Origin: Roseiarcus sp963780825
GTDB lineage: Bacteria; Pseudomonadota; Alphaproteobacteria; Rhizobiales; Beijerinckiaceae
Assembly (NCBI GenBank): GCA_963780825.1
Contig: CAWADL010000013.1
Coordinates: 62,001-126,000, forward strand
DNA length: 64,000 bases
Direction: 5' to 3'
Of this stretch, positions 9,969 through 19,791 are shown one piece after another. Within the stretch, counting starts at the first letter, position 1, and the number at the start of each line of letters is the position of its first letter. Below the pieces are notes generated by a model that worked only from the letters and a program-made list of their open reading frames with translations, had not been told where the DNA came from and made no database searches. The position numbers and the translations under genes are program-made.

Positions 9969-11144
9969 GTGGCGACGACGTCTGTCCATGACAGATATGC
10001 AACGGAGCTCGAGAAAGGCGCGATCGAACCGGACGCCGCGCAAGCGGAGTTGGTTGCTCGCCTCGACGCGTTGGCGGCCCATCTCGCGCATTACCGATTG
10101 CCGGGAAAGCCCAGCGTTTTGGGCCGAATTTTTGGTTCGAAGCCGGCGCCGGCGCCGCATGGAATTTACATTTACGGCGAGGTGGGGCGCGGCAAGACTT
10201 ACCTGATGGATCTGTTCTTCGCGGCTGCTGACGTCGAGCCGAAGCGGCGCGCGCATTTTCACAGCTTCATGGCGGACGTTCACGCGCGAATTCACGCCTG
10301 GCGGCAGCGGAAAAAGCGCGGCGAGGAAAGCGGCGACGAACCGATCGCGCCGCTGGCCGCTGCGCTCGCGGAAGAAGCCGCGCTGCTTTGTTTCGACGAA
10401 TTCGCGGTGCGCGATATCGCCGATGCGATGATCCTCGCGCGTTTGTTCGGCGCCTTGTTTGAACTCGGCGTCGTCGTGGTCGCCACCTCGAATGTCGCGC
10501 CGCGCGACCTTTACAAGGACGGACTAAACCGTGCGCTGTTCCTGCCGTTCATCGATCTCGTCGAGGAGCGGATGGATGTCGTTTCGCTGGAGGCGCGCAC
10601 CGACTATCGGCTGGAAAAGCTCGGGCGCGCGCCGGTCTATTATTGTCCCGCCGACGCGGCGGCGGAGGCCGCGATGGATGCGGCTTTCGCTGGGCTGACC
10701 GGCGATGCGCGCGGCGCCTCGGTTGATGTTCCCAGGCTCGGGCGCGCGATCCATGTTCCGCAGGCGGTCGGCGCGGTCGCACGGTTCGATTTCGATGCGC
10801 TGTGCCGAAAGCCGCTGAGCGCGGGCGATTATGTGGAGCTGGTCAGCCGCTTCGATACGATCTTCCTAGACCGCATTCCGGTGATGCGAGACCAAGCGCG
10901 CGATGCGGCCAAGCGGTTCATCAACTTCATTGATGCGGCTTACGACGCGCACGTAAAACTGCTCGCCTCCGCCGAGGCGGAGCCGGACGCGCTGGCGCCT
11001 GATCTCACAGGAAATGAAGCCTTCGAATTCGCCCGCACCGCCTCGCGGTTGATGGAAATGCGCTCGCGCGATTATCTCGGCCTCGCGCATAGCAGCGAAC
11101 GTGGCGACACAGCACACGACCACGGTGGGATTGTTGATGGCTGA
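9969..11144 (+). CDS. zapE: Cell division protein ZapE, AFG1-family ATPase
   Basis: 391 residues from a GTG start. The N-terminal helical part (residues 1-55) is followed by Walker A GEVGRGKT (about residues 71-78), Walker B LLCFDEFAVRDI, the sensor segment VVVATSNVAPRDLYKDGLNR and the C-terminal AFG1 signature FDTIFLDRIPVM...DAAKRFINFIDAAYD. ZapE is an ATPase that acts on the Z ring in gamma-proteobacteria; AFG1 relatives act with proteases on membrane proteins. The Rhizobiales role is less defined. In this order the gene often lies near mdh and the suc genes, which are not seen here. Confidence 0.85.
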   Translation: MATTSVHDRYATELEKGAIEPDAAQAELVARLDALAAHLAHYRLPGKPSVLGRIFGSKPAPAPHGIYIYGEVGRGKTYLMDLFFAAADVEPKRRAHFHSFMADVHARIHAWRQRKKRGEESGDEPIAPLAAALAEEAALLCFDEFAVRDIADAMILARLFGALFELGVVVVATSNVAPRDLYKDGLNRALFLPFIDLVEERMDVVSLEARTDYRLEKLGRAPVYYCPADAAAEAAMDAAFAGLTGDARGASVDVPRLGRAIHVPQAVGAVARFDFDALCRKPLSAGDYVELVSRFDTIFLDRIPVMRDQARDAAKRFINFIDAAYDAHVKLLASAEAEPDALAPDLTGNEAFEFARTASRLMEMRSRDYLGLAHSSERGDTAHDHGGIVDG

Positions 11145-11198
11145 CGTGGTTTTGGGCCAATGCCGCGGAACAACGAACCGTTTGCGTCAGCTCACAAC

Positions 11199-11310
11199 CG
11201 TCATTGCGAGCGAAGCGAAGCAATCCACGCTGAAGCGATGCTGCGGTTGAAGGTTACCACCTTTTCGTGCGCACGACGCGCTGGATTGCTTCGCTTCGCT
11301 CCCAATGACG
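11199..11310. repeat. Inverted repeat family E
   Basis: CGTCATTGCGAGCGAAGCG at the left is repeated inverted at the right (CGCTTCGCTCCCAATGACG) around a spacer of about 55 bases. This dispersed repeat type is common in Alphaproteobacteria. It sits between zapE and the convergent efflux operon and could end both transcripts as a hairpin. Confidence 0.8.
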
Positions 11311-11371
11311 GAATGGAAATGGCTGAGGTTATCGCCCGGCCTCCACGAGACCGTGCGCCTTCGCCACAAGT

Positions 11372-14300
11372 TCACGCCGCGGTTTTCGGCGCAGGTTTAT
11401 CTCGCGAGCGCAAGCGCTCAAATATCACAAACAGCATCGGGATCACGAAAATCCCGACCAACGAACCCGCCAGCATCCCGCCAAACACCGGCGTGCCGAC
11501 CGCCCTCCGGCTCGCCGCGCCCGCGCCAACTGCGATCACCAGCGGCAGCACGCCGAGAATGAACGCAAAGCTCGTCATCATCACCGGGCGGAATCTCAGC
11601 CGCGCCCCGAGCTCGGCGCTTTCCCGGATCGACTTGCCGAGCTTTCGCTGATCGATCGCGAATTCGACAATCAAGATGCCATTCTTCGCCGCGAGCGCCA
11701 CCAGCACCACCAGCCCGATCTGCGCATAGACGTCAAAGCTCCGCCCCGCGATGTAGACCGCGAAGATCGCGCCGAGCACACTGACGCTCACCGACATCAG
11801 CACCGAGATCGGTATGTTCCAGCTCTCGTAGAGCGCGACCAGGAACAAATAGGCGAACAGGATCGCCAGACCTAGCACGATCGAGGTTCCGCCCGCCGCC
11901 GCTTTCTCCTGTAGCGCCGTGCCCGTCCATTCGTAGGCGTAGCCGGGCGGCAGGGTTGAGTCGGAGACGCGCTCCATTGCCGCCAGGGATTGACCGGAGC
12001 TGTAGCCCGGCTTCGCCGCGCCGTTGATCAGCGCGGAGCGATAGCCGTTGTAGCGGATCAGCATCTGCGGGCCTTGCACGATCTCCGGTTCGGCGAGCAC
12101 CCGGACCGGCACCATCGAGCCGGTCGAGGATTTGACATAGACATTGAAGATATCGTCGATCTCCGCCGGAACGGCGCGTCGGCCTGCAGATTGACCAGCC
12201 AGATGCGGCCAAACAGGTTGAAGTCGTTGACGAAGAAGCGGCCGATCGTCGATTGCAGCGCGTTGAACAGATCCGACACGCCGACGCCGAGCACCTGCGC
12301 CTTGTTGCGATCGATGTTGAGATAGATCTGCGGCGTTTCCGCGGAATAGGTCGAGAAGACGCCGGCGAGCTCCGGCTGTTGATTGGCGCCGACCAGCATC
12401 GCGCGGTTGACCGCGGCGAGGTCGGTTGGCGACTGGCCCTGCAGCGCTTCGAGCGCGTATTGAAAGCCGCCGGTGTTGCCGAGTCCGAGGATCGGCGGCA
12501 GATTGAACGGGAACACCACCGCCTGGCTGATCGCCCCGAGTTTCGGCCGCAATTGCGCGATGATCGCGCCGGCGCCCTTCGCCGGATCAAGTCGTTGGTC
12601 ATAGGGCGCGAGTTGAATGACGAAGAACGCCTGATTGGAGACCGTGACGCTGTCAATGAAATCGAAGCCGACCACCGACAGCACGCTCGACACCCCCGGC
12701 ACGTTCTTGATGATGTCCTCGGCCTGCTCGACCACGCCGCCGGTGCGATTGATCGAGGCGCCTTCGGGCAACCGCATCGCCGCGAAAATCGCGCCCTGAT
12801 CCTCCTCCGGCAAGAAGCTCTGCGGCGTGCGGGTGAACAGATAGCCGGAGGCCACGGCGACCACGATCACCGCGATGACGCCGAGAATGGAGACGCGCAC
12901 CAGCTTGTTGACGATCCAGCCGTAGCCATCGCGCGTCTTGTCGATGCCGGCGAGTATGTAGCGGATCGGCCCTCGGCTCTGGCCGCCTCGCTTCATCAGG
13001 ATCGAGCAGAGGGCGGGGCTGAGGGTCAGCGCGTTGAGCGCGGAGATCACCATCGCGATCGACACGGCGACGGCGAACTGCCGGAACAAGGTCCCGGCGA
13101 TGCCGGGGATGAAGGCGACCGGCACGAACACCGAAAGCAGCACCAGCGTAATCGCGATGATCGGGGCGGTGATCTCGTTCATCGCCTTCTTGGTGGCTTC
13201 CGGAATCGTAAGGTCCGGCTCTTCATCGACGACGCGCTCGACGTTCTCGATGACGACGATGGCGTCGTCGACCACGATGCCGATCGCCAGCACCAGCGCG
13301 AGCAGCGACACCGTGTTGGCGGAATAGCCGACCGCCAGCATGCCGGCGAACGCGCCGATGATCGACACGGGAACCGCGATCAGCGGGATCAGCGTCGTGC
13401 GCAATTTGCCCAGGAACAGGAAAACCACGATGCCGACGAGCACGAAGGCCTCAATCAGCGTGCGGATCACCTCCTCGATGGTGGACGTCACGAATACGGT
13501 GGTGTCGAAGAATACCGAATAGGTGAGGTCGTTGGGGAAGCGCTTGGACAGCTTGTCCATCGTCTCGCGCACCGCCTTGGCGATGTCGACGGCGTTGGCC
13601 CCCGGCGATTGATAGATGCCAATCGCCGCGGTCGGGGCGCCGTTGAAGCGCGCATAGCGGTCGGAGGAATTGGCGCCGAGCTCCACCCGCGCCACGTCCT
13701 TGATGCGCACCAGCGAGCCGCCGGGGTTGGTCTTCAAGACGATGTTGGAGAATTCATCGACGCTGGCGAGGCGGCCGGTGGTCTTGACGGTAAAGCTGCT
13801 GCGCTGGTCGCTCGTCACCGGCGCGCCGCCGATCTGGCCGAGCGCCGCCGGCGTGTTCTGTGACTTGATCTTGGCGGCGACGTCGGCCGGCGTCAGGCCG
13901 AAAGCGTCGAGCCGCTGCGGGTCGAGCCAGACGCGCAGCGAATAATCGAGCGGACCAAACAAGCTGGCCTGGCCGACGCCCTTGATGCGCGACAGCGGGT
14001 CGAGAATGTTGATCGTCGCGTAGTTCGACAGGAACAGCTGATCAAAACTCTTGTTCGGCGAGTAAAGCGTCAGCACCTGTAGCAGCGCGGCCGACTTCTT
14101 GCGGATCGACAGGCCCTGTTGATTGACCTCCGGCGGCAGCTGCGCCTCCGCCAGCTGGGCGCGGTTCTGCACGTTGACGGTGTCGATGTCGGGATTGGTG
14201 CCGAGCGCGAAGGTGACGTTCAGCGTATAGGTGCCGTCGGCGCCGCTGGTCGATTGGTAGTAGATCGCGTTGTCGACGCCATTGACCTGCGCTTCGATCG

Positions 14301-14493
14301 GCTGCGCGACGGTTGTCTCCACGAGTTCAGCGTCGGCGCCGGCGTAGTTGGCGGTCAGCGTGACCTGCGGCGGCACGATGTCGGGAAACTGTGCAACGGG
14401 AATCGCCAGGATCGCCAGCAGGCCGGCGAGCGTGATGATGATCGAGATGACGAAGGCGAGGCGGGGTCGATCGATGAAGATCCCAGAAATCAC
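11372..14493 (-). CDS. RND efflux pump inner-membrane subunit, AcrB/MexB (HAE1) family (one frameshift)
   Basis: About 1,040 residues with 12 TM segments. It starts MISGIFIDRPRLAFVISIII. The proton-relay Asp pair of TM4 is in GIVVDDAIVVIENVERVV and the Lys of TM10 in LVALAAKNGILIVEFA. The pore domain reads YAGADAELVETTVAQPIE, as in hydrophobe/drug pumps. The frame breaks near 12165, between LQADAPFR and FNVYVKSSTGSMVPV. The start overlaps the adaptor stop by four bases, so this is one operon with the adaptor first. No outer-membrane factor gene follows; the pump probably uses an unlinked TolC-type channel. Substrates are unknown. Confidence 0.9.
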
Positions 14494-15617
14494 TTGGCCG
14501 CTCCGGCAACGTCGGTCGCGCTAACGACCAAGCCAGGTCGCACTTTCTGGATGCCGTCGATGATCACTTTGTCGCCGGCGTTGAGCCCCTCAGCGATGGC
14601 GATATCGGTGTTCACGGCCTCTCCGGTGGTCACGCGCTTGACCTGCACCTTCTTGTCGGCGTCGACGACAAGCACATAGACGCCAATCTGATCCAGCTGC
14701 AGGGCGGAGCGTGGGATCACCAATCGCTTTTGCGGCTCGCCCTGCTGGACCTTCACCGTGACAAACGCGCCGTCGACCAGCTCCAGCTGCGGATTGGCGA
14801 AGGTCGCGCGCACCGAAACCGTGTCGGTCTGCGGGTCGACCTGGTTGGAGACGAAACGCCAATCGCCCTCGTGGTCGTAAGGCTTGCCATTGGCGAGCGT
14901 CGCGAGCACCTTGATGTTGTCGCCCTTGGAGACGTCGCCTTTGTGCTGCGCGGCGATGTCGGCGATTTGCCGCATGCTGACTGGAAATTCTACGTAGATT
15001 GGATCGTCGCTGACCACGGTGACCAGCACGCCGCTGGCGGCATTGACCAGATTGCCGAGCGTGATCGCCGTGAAGCCGATGCGGCCGTCGACCGGCGTCG
15101 TGATATCGGTATAGCCGAGGTTTTCCTGCGCGATCGCCAGCGCGGCCTGATTTTGCAGGATGGTCGCTTTGGCGCTGTCGAGGGTGGCGCGCGTCGAATC
15201 GACGGTCGCCTGCGTGCCGGAGGATGTTTTGACCAGCTCCGCGGCGCGATCATAGGCGAGTTGCGCGTTGCGGGCGATGGCCTGCGCGGAGGCGACGTTG
15301 GCTTTCGCCTGATCGACCGACGCGGCGTATTGGGTCTTTTCGATCTGATAGAGCAGATCGCCCGCCTTGACGTGCTGGCCGTCCTTGAAATTGATTTTTT
15401 CGAGAAAGCCTTCGACGCGCGCACGCACCTGGTAGATCTGGATCGCCCGCACGCGCCCGATGAACGAGAGAAACGGCGTGATGCCGCGCTCTTCGACCGT
15501 GACCACGCCGACCGCGGGCGGTGGCGAGGGCGGCGCCTGCGCGGTCGTGGTCGGCTTGCACGCCGACAAGGCAATTACCGCCGCGAACGCCGCGAGCGTT
15601 TTAAGTGCGAACCCCAT
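14490..15617 (-). CDS. RND efflux periplasmic adaptor, AcrA/MexA family lipoprotein
   Basis: 375 residues. The lipoprotein signal peptide MGFALKTLAAFAAVIALSAC ends in the lipobox LSAC, so the mature protein is anchored by Cys20. Then come the beta-barrel/lipoyl halves (VRARVEGFLEKINFKDGQHV and TDITTPVDGRIGF) around an alpha-hairpin of about 85 residues, and the membrane-proximal domain ending KVIIDGIQKVRPG. It links the pump to the outer-membrane channel. First gene of the efflux operon; no regulator is adjacent. Confidence 0.9.
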   Translation of the reverse strand: MGFALKTLAAFAAVIALSACKPTTTAQAPPSPPPAVGVVTVEERGITPFLSFIGRVRAIQIYQVRARVEGFLEKINFKDGQHVKAGDLLYQIEKTQYAASVDQAKANVASAQAIARNAQLAYDRAAELVKTSSGTQATVDSTRATLDSAKATILQNQAALAIAQENLGYTDITTPVDGRIGFTAITLGNLVNAASGVLVTVVSDDPIYVEFPVSMRQIADIAAQHKGDVSKGDNIKVLATLANGKPYDHEGDWRFVSNQVDPQTDTVSVRATFANPQLELVDGAFVTVKVQQGEPQKRLVIPRSALQLDQIGVYVLVVDADKKVQVKRVTTGEAVNTDIAIAEGLNAGDKVIIDGIQKVRPGLVVSATDVAGAAK

Positions 15618-15716
15618 ATCGCGAGCCCCGGCCTTCGCGTTGGACAGCGTGAACTTTCCGTATATTGCTGCGCTGCGCAACAACCGCAAGCGCACGAAAA
15701 TGTTATCGGGGTTTTG

Positions 15717-15872
15717 CCGTCATGGCCGGGCTTGTCCCGGCCATCCACGCCGGTGTGCGCGGCAAAGGTTGCAGAACCTAGCGCTGGCGGGTGCACACGA
15801 GAGCGTTCGAGTTCTGATGCCGGACGAGCCATGTCACGGCGTGGATGGCCGGGACAAGCCCGGCCATGACGG
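15717..15872. repeat. Inverted repeat family F
   Basis: CGTCATGGCCGGGCTTGTCC...CCATCCACGCCG at the left is mirrored near-perfectly at the right. The arms are about 34 bases and the spacer about 85. The sequence type is widespread between genes in Rhizobiales. It fills the gap between the efflux operon and cimA. Confidence 0.85.
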
Positions 15873-15894
15873 GGATGGCTAAGCCGATCAGAAC

Positions 15895-17493
15895 TCAACC
15901 AACCGCCGCGGCGCCCGCCTTGATCAGCCGATAGTTGATCGCATCAACCAGCGCCTGGAACGACGCCTCGATGATGTTGCCGGAAACGCCAACCGTCGAC
16001 CAGCGCGCCCCATCCGGCGCGCCAAACTCCACCAGCACCCGCGTAACCGCGTCGGTGCCGCCTTGAAACACCCGCACGCGGAAATCGATCAGCTCCACAT
16101 CCTGGATATGCTTCTGATAGACCCCAAGGTCCTTGCGCAATGCGAGATCGAGCGCGTTGACCGGGCCGTTGCCTTCGGCCGCCGAGATCAGCATCTCCTC
16201 GCCGATCCTGATCTTCACCACCGCCAGCGAAGCCGCATACACGCCCGCGTCGGCAACCTTGCGCTCGACATTGACGTTGAAACTTTCGACAGCAAAGAAC
16301 CTCGGCACGCCGCCGAGCTGCTTGCGCGCCAGCAATTCGAACGAAGCGTCGGCGCCCTCATAGGCGTAGCCCTCGGCCTCGCGCGCCTTCACTTCGTCGA
16401 GCACGCGGCCGAGGCGCGGATCGTCGGCGCTGACATCGACGCCGAGCCGCTTCAACTGCGCGACCAGATTGGAGCGGCCGGCCTGATCCGACACCAGGAT
16501 CGCGCGGGCGTTGCCGACTCGCTCCGGCGGTACATGCTCATAAGTGCGCGGGTCCTTCGCCAGCGCCGAGGCGTGGATGCCGGCCTTGGTCGCGAACGCC
16601 GAGGCGCCGACGTAGGGCGCGTGCCGATCCGGCGCGCGATTGAGCAGTTCGTCGAACCCACGAGAGAGCCGGGCGAGGCCCGCCAAGGCCTGTGAGGAAA
16701 CGCCGATCTCATAATGATCAGCGAAGTCCGGCTTTAGCGCCAGCGTCGGGATCAGCGAAACCAGGTCGGCATTGCCGCAGCGCTCGCCGAGGCCGTTCAG
16801 CGTACCCTGTATCTGCCTGACGCCGGCGCGCACCGCGGCCAGCGAATTCGCCACCGCGTTGGCTGTATCGTTGTGGGCGTGGATGCCGAGCCGGTCGCCG
16901 GGAATGGTTTCAACCACTTCGCGCACGATGCGCTCGATCTCGTGCGGCAGGGTTCCGCCATTGGTGTCGCAGAGCACGACCCAGCGCGCGCCCGCCTCAT
17001 GCGCGGTCTTCGCGCATTCGAGCGCGTAGGCGGGATTGGCCTTGTAGCCGTCGAAGAAATGCTCGCAGTCAACCATCGCCTCGCGTCCCGCCGCGACCGC
17101 CGCCCGCACGCTCTCGGAGATGCTTTCGAGGTTTTCCTCGAGCGTACAACCCAGCGCGACGTGCACGTGATAGTCCCAACTCTTGGCGACGAAGACGATC
17201 GCGTCCGCATCCGCCGCCAACAGCCCGGCGACGCCGGGGTCGTTGGCGACCGAGCGCCCGGGCCGTTTGGTCATGCCGAAGGCGCAGAAGCGGGCGCGCT
17301 TGGTTGGTTTGCTCTCGAAGAATTTCGTGTCGAGCGGATTGGCGCCGGGATAGCCGCCCTCGACATAATCGACGCCAAGTTCGTCGAGCAGCGCCGCAAT
17401 GTGGCGTTTGTCGGCGAGCGAAAAATCGACGCCGGTGGTCAGCGCGCCGTCGCGCAACGTGGTGTCAAACAAATAAAGCCGCTCGCGGGCCAT
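15895..17493 (-). CDS. cimA: Citramalate synthase
   Basis: 532 residues. It condenses acetyl-CoA with pyruvate to (R)-citramalate, the first step of the threonine-independent route to isoleucine. The TIM-barrel metal and catalytic segments LFDTTLRDGALTTGVDFS, GIHAHNDTANAVANS and GTLNGLGERCGNADL are intact. The C-terminal regulatory (LeuA dimer) domain covers roughly residues 390-525. The length and the DTTLRDG...GVDFS form fit the long CimA clade rather than homocitrate or isopropylmalate synthase. It lies 10 bases downstream of a GNAT gene that overlaps cysS, suggesting one transcript. Confidence 0.88.
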   Translation of the reverse strand: MARERLYLFDTTLRDGALTTGVDFSLADKRHIAALLDELGVDYVEGGYPGANPLDTKFFESKPTKRARFCAFGMTKRPGRSVANDPGVAGLLAADADAIVFVAKSWDYHVHVALGCTLEENLESISESVRAAVAAGREAMVDCEHFFDGYKANPAYALECAKTAHEAGARWVVLCDTNGGTLPHEIERIVREVVETIPGDRLGIHAHNDTANAVANSLAAVRAGVRQIQGTLNGLGERCGNADLVSLIPTLALKPDFADHYEIGVSSQALAGLARLSRGFDELLNRAPDRHAPYVGASAFATKAGIHASALAKDPRTYEHVPPERVGNARAILVSDQAGRSNLVAQLKRLGVDVSADDPRLGRVLDEVKAREAEGYAYEGADASFELLARKQLGGVPRFFAVESFNVNVERKVADAGVYAASLAVVKIRIGEEMLISAAEGNGPVNALDLALRKDLGVYQKHIQDVELIDFRVRVFQGGTDAVTRVLVEFGAPDGARWSTVGVSGNIIEASFQALVDAINYRLIKAGAAAVG

Positions 17494-17503
17494 GACGGTT
17501 CTT

Positions 17504-18004
17504 TCAATGTCGCGTTGACGAGGGCGCCGCCGGCGCGTCTAAAATTTTGCGCATACTGGTATTGCCAAGCCATTCCTCGCCCTTGTTGACGAGATTGCGC
17601 CGGAAGCCCTGAAAACCCAGCTTGTCAAACAGCGGCTTGGCGGTGTCGCTGACGTCGCTGGTGAGTTCTTTCGCGCCGCGGGCTCGCGCGAGCGTCGTCA
17701 GCGCCTCCAGCAACTGCGTGGCGACGCCGCGCCGCGCGTGCTCCGGATCTACGAACAGCATCTCGATATGCGATTCGCCCTTCAGGCTCGCGAAGCCGGC
17801 GATCTCGCCATCCTCGGTGGCGAGCAGCGTCAGCATCCCCGCCAACCCCTTGCCGAACGCCGCTGCATCGTCGGCGCGCTCCGCCCACGCCTCGCATTGC
17901 GCTTCCGAGTAATCCTCGCTGGCGATCTCTTCGATGCTGGCGCGGAAGATCGCGGCGCAGCGCGGCGCATCGGCAGCCAGATAGGGACGCAACGCCACGC
18001 TCAT
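17504..18004 (-). CDS. GNAT family N-acetyltransferase
   Basis: 166 residues. The GNAT fold is complete: ADAPRCAAIFRASIEEIAS in helix 1, GFASLKGESHIEMLFVDPEH in strands 3-4, and the acetyl-CoA loop ARRGVATQLLEALTTLAR (R/Q-x-x-G-x-G/A form). KPLFDKLGFQGFRRN is motif B. The start overlaps the cysS stop by four bases. The acceptor is unknown; acetyltransferases of this type may act on small amines, antibiotics or protein N-termini. Confidence 0.8.
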   Translation of the reverse strand: MSVALRPYLAADAPRCAAIFRASIEEIASEDYSEAQCEAWAERADDAAAFGKGLAGMLTLLATEDGEIAGFASLKGESHIEMLFVDPEHARRGVATQLLEALTTLARARGAKELTSDVSDTAKPLFDKLGFQGFRRNLVNKGEEWLGNTSMRKILDAPAAPSSTRH

Positions 18005-19455
18005 GGCTTCATCTCCCAGCTCGTCCCGTCCTTGCTGTCTTTCAGCGCCACGCCGAGCGCGCCGAGTTCGTCGCGCAGACGGTCCGACGCGGCAAAGTCC
18101 CGCGCTTTCCGCGCAGCGAGCCGCTCCGCGACGAGCGCTTCGATGCGCGCGCGCAGAGCTGGATCAATGGAAGGCCCTGACGTTTCCTCAGCAATCATCG
18201 CCTCGATGTCTAACCCGAGCATCGCGACATCGCGCCGAAGCTCCGCCGCCTTTCCCGCGTTAGCGAGCGCATGCAGGTGTGTGATCGCCGCCGCCGAGTT
18301 GAGATCGTCGGCAAGCGCTTCAATCAAAGCCTCGCTCGGCGTCGCCGCAGGTGGCGCAGCGGCGGCCACCTTCGCGAAGCGCCGCATCGTCGCCTCCGCC
18401 TCCTCCAGCGCCCGCACCGTCCAATCCATCGGCTGACGATAGTGGCCGCGCAGCATCGCCAGGCGCAGCGCCGCCCCCGGCCAACGACGGCCGCCGAACA
18501 CGTCGGTGCGCAGCAACTCGTGCATGGTGACGAAGTTGCCCAGGCTCTTCGACATCTTCTCGCCTTCGACCTGCAGGAAGCCGTTGTGCATCCAGACATT
18601 GGCCATTCGGCTCGAGCCGAAGGCGCAGCAACTCTGCGCGAGCTCGTTCTCGTGATGAGGAAAGACGAGATCGATCCCGCCGCCGTGAATGTCGAACGTG
18701 TTCTTCTCCGGATCGTCGCAGGCGAGGCCGCCGCCGAACGGGCTAAGCAGCGTCTTCATCGACATCGCCGAGCATTCGATATGCCAACCCGGTCGCCCAG
18801 GCGCCGCGATCCCGCTCGGGCTTTCCCACGCCGGCTCGCCAGGTTTTGAAGGCTTCCACAGCACGAAATCCATGGAGTCGCGCTTGTAGGGCGCGACATC
18901 GACCCGCGCGCCCGCGAGCATTTCGTCGAGCGAACGGCGCGCCAGCGCGCCGTAGCGCGGCGCGCCTTTGAGCGCGTCCATCGCGCTCGGCGAGAACAGC
19001 ACGTGGTCCTCGGCGACATAGGCCACGCCGCGCTGTACGAGCCGCTCGATCAGCGCGCGCATCTCCGGAATGTGGCCGGTCGCGCGGGGCTCATGCGTCG
19101 GCGGCAGGCAGCCGAGCGCGGCGACGTCCTCGTGGTATTGTTGCAGTGTCTGCGCGGTGACCTTCGCAATCGCTTCGTTGAGCGGCGTGTCAGGATAATC
19201 GCGGGCGGCGCGGGCGTTGATCTTGTCGTCGACGTCGGTGACGTTTCGCGCATAGATGACGTGGTCCGCGCCGTAGACTTCGCGCAGCAACCGGAACAGC
19301 AGATCGAAGACGATCGCGGCGCGGCCATTGCCGATATGGGCGTAGTCGTAGACGGTCGGGCCGCAGGCATAGAGGCGCACGCGCGAAGCGTCGATCGGCG
19401 CAAACGGCTGCTTGGCGCGCGCGAGCGTGTTGTAGAGGTTCAGCGTCACCGACAT
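18001..19455 (-). CDS. cysS: Cysteine--tRNA ligase
   Basis: 484 residues from ATG at 19455 (MSVTLNLYNTLARAK). Class I synthetase signatures are HIGN (in YDYAHIGNGRA) and KMSKS (GEKMSKSLGNF). Zinc-binding positions are visible in YACGPTVYD, GWHIECSAMS and HHENELAQSCCAFG. The C-terminal DALR-like and anticodon-binding parts (about residues 330-484) end LGVALKDSKDGTSWEMKP. An in-frame start 16 codons upstream is possible but adds an unconserved extension. First gene of the cysS-GNAT-cimA unit. Unlike other synthetases in this window, it reads in one frame. Confidence 0.93.
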   Translation of the reverse strand: MSVTLNLYNTLARAKQPFAPIDASRVRLYACGPTVYDYAHIGNGRAAIVFDLLFRLLREVYGADHVIYARNVTDVDDKINARAARDYPDTPLNEAIAKVTAQTLQQYHEDVAALGCLPPTHEPRATGHIPEMRALIERLVQRGVAYVAEDHVLFSPSAMDALKGAPRYGALARRSLDEMLAGARVDVAPYKRDSMDFVLWKPSKPGEPAWESPSGIAAPGRPGWHIECSAMSMKTLLSPFGGGLACDDPEKNTFDIHGGGIDLVFPHHENELAQSCCAFGSSRMANVWMHNGFLQVEGEKMSKSLGNFVTMHELLRTDVFGGRRWPGAALRLAMLRGHYRQPMDWTVRALEEAEATMRRFAKVAAAAPPAATPSEALIEALADDLNSAAAITHLHALANAGKAAELRRDVAMLGLDIEAMIAEETSGPSIDPALRARIEALVAERLAARKARDFAASDRLRDELGALGVALKDSKDGTSWEMKP

Positions 19456-19638
19456 CAACGACCCCGACGCCACAGAAAGAGAGGCCAACCCCTCGGACGT
19501 CATGATCGGAAATAGACGCGATGGGCCAGCCGCTGCTTTTCAGCGGCGAATGATTGTACCCCGGCAGATAAGCGCCTGCGTCATGCCGGGCTTATGGGAC
19601 GGAGCGGCTGGAACTGTCAAGCAGGGAAGGGCGCCGCG

Positions 19639-19732
19639 TGTAGCCGCGGTCGTTGACCGCGGTCTTCGTGCGATCGTCGCTATCCGGCAAAATGTCGATC
19701 ACGGCGCCCCGCGGTCAACGACCGCGGCTACA
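19639..19732. repeat. REPIN family A, copy 3
   Basis: GTAG plus CCGCGGTC/GACCGCGG hairpin at both ends, inverted. The spacer ends GATCACGGCGC like copies 2 and 5. It lies between divergent cysS and the P-type ATPase gene; the rest of that 336-base gap shows no gene. Confidence 0.85.
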
Positions 19733-19791
19733 AAGCAAAGCGCCGCCCCTGGGACTTGCCTTCGGGCTATGCGCACTTAACTCAGGTCGAC

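Noticed and set aside
12253..13863. A 536-residue open frame on the plus strand opposite the RND pump gene
   Set aside because: It is the antisense of a conserved membrane protein; the translation is rich in Arg, His, Asp and Gly from GC bias and matches nothing.
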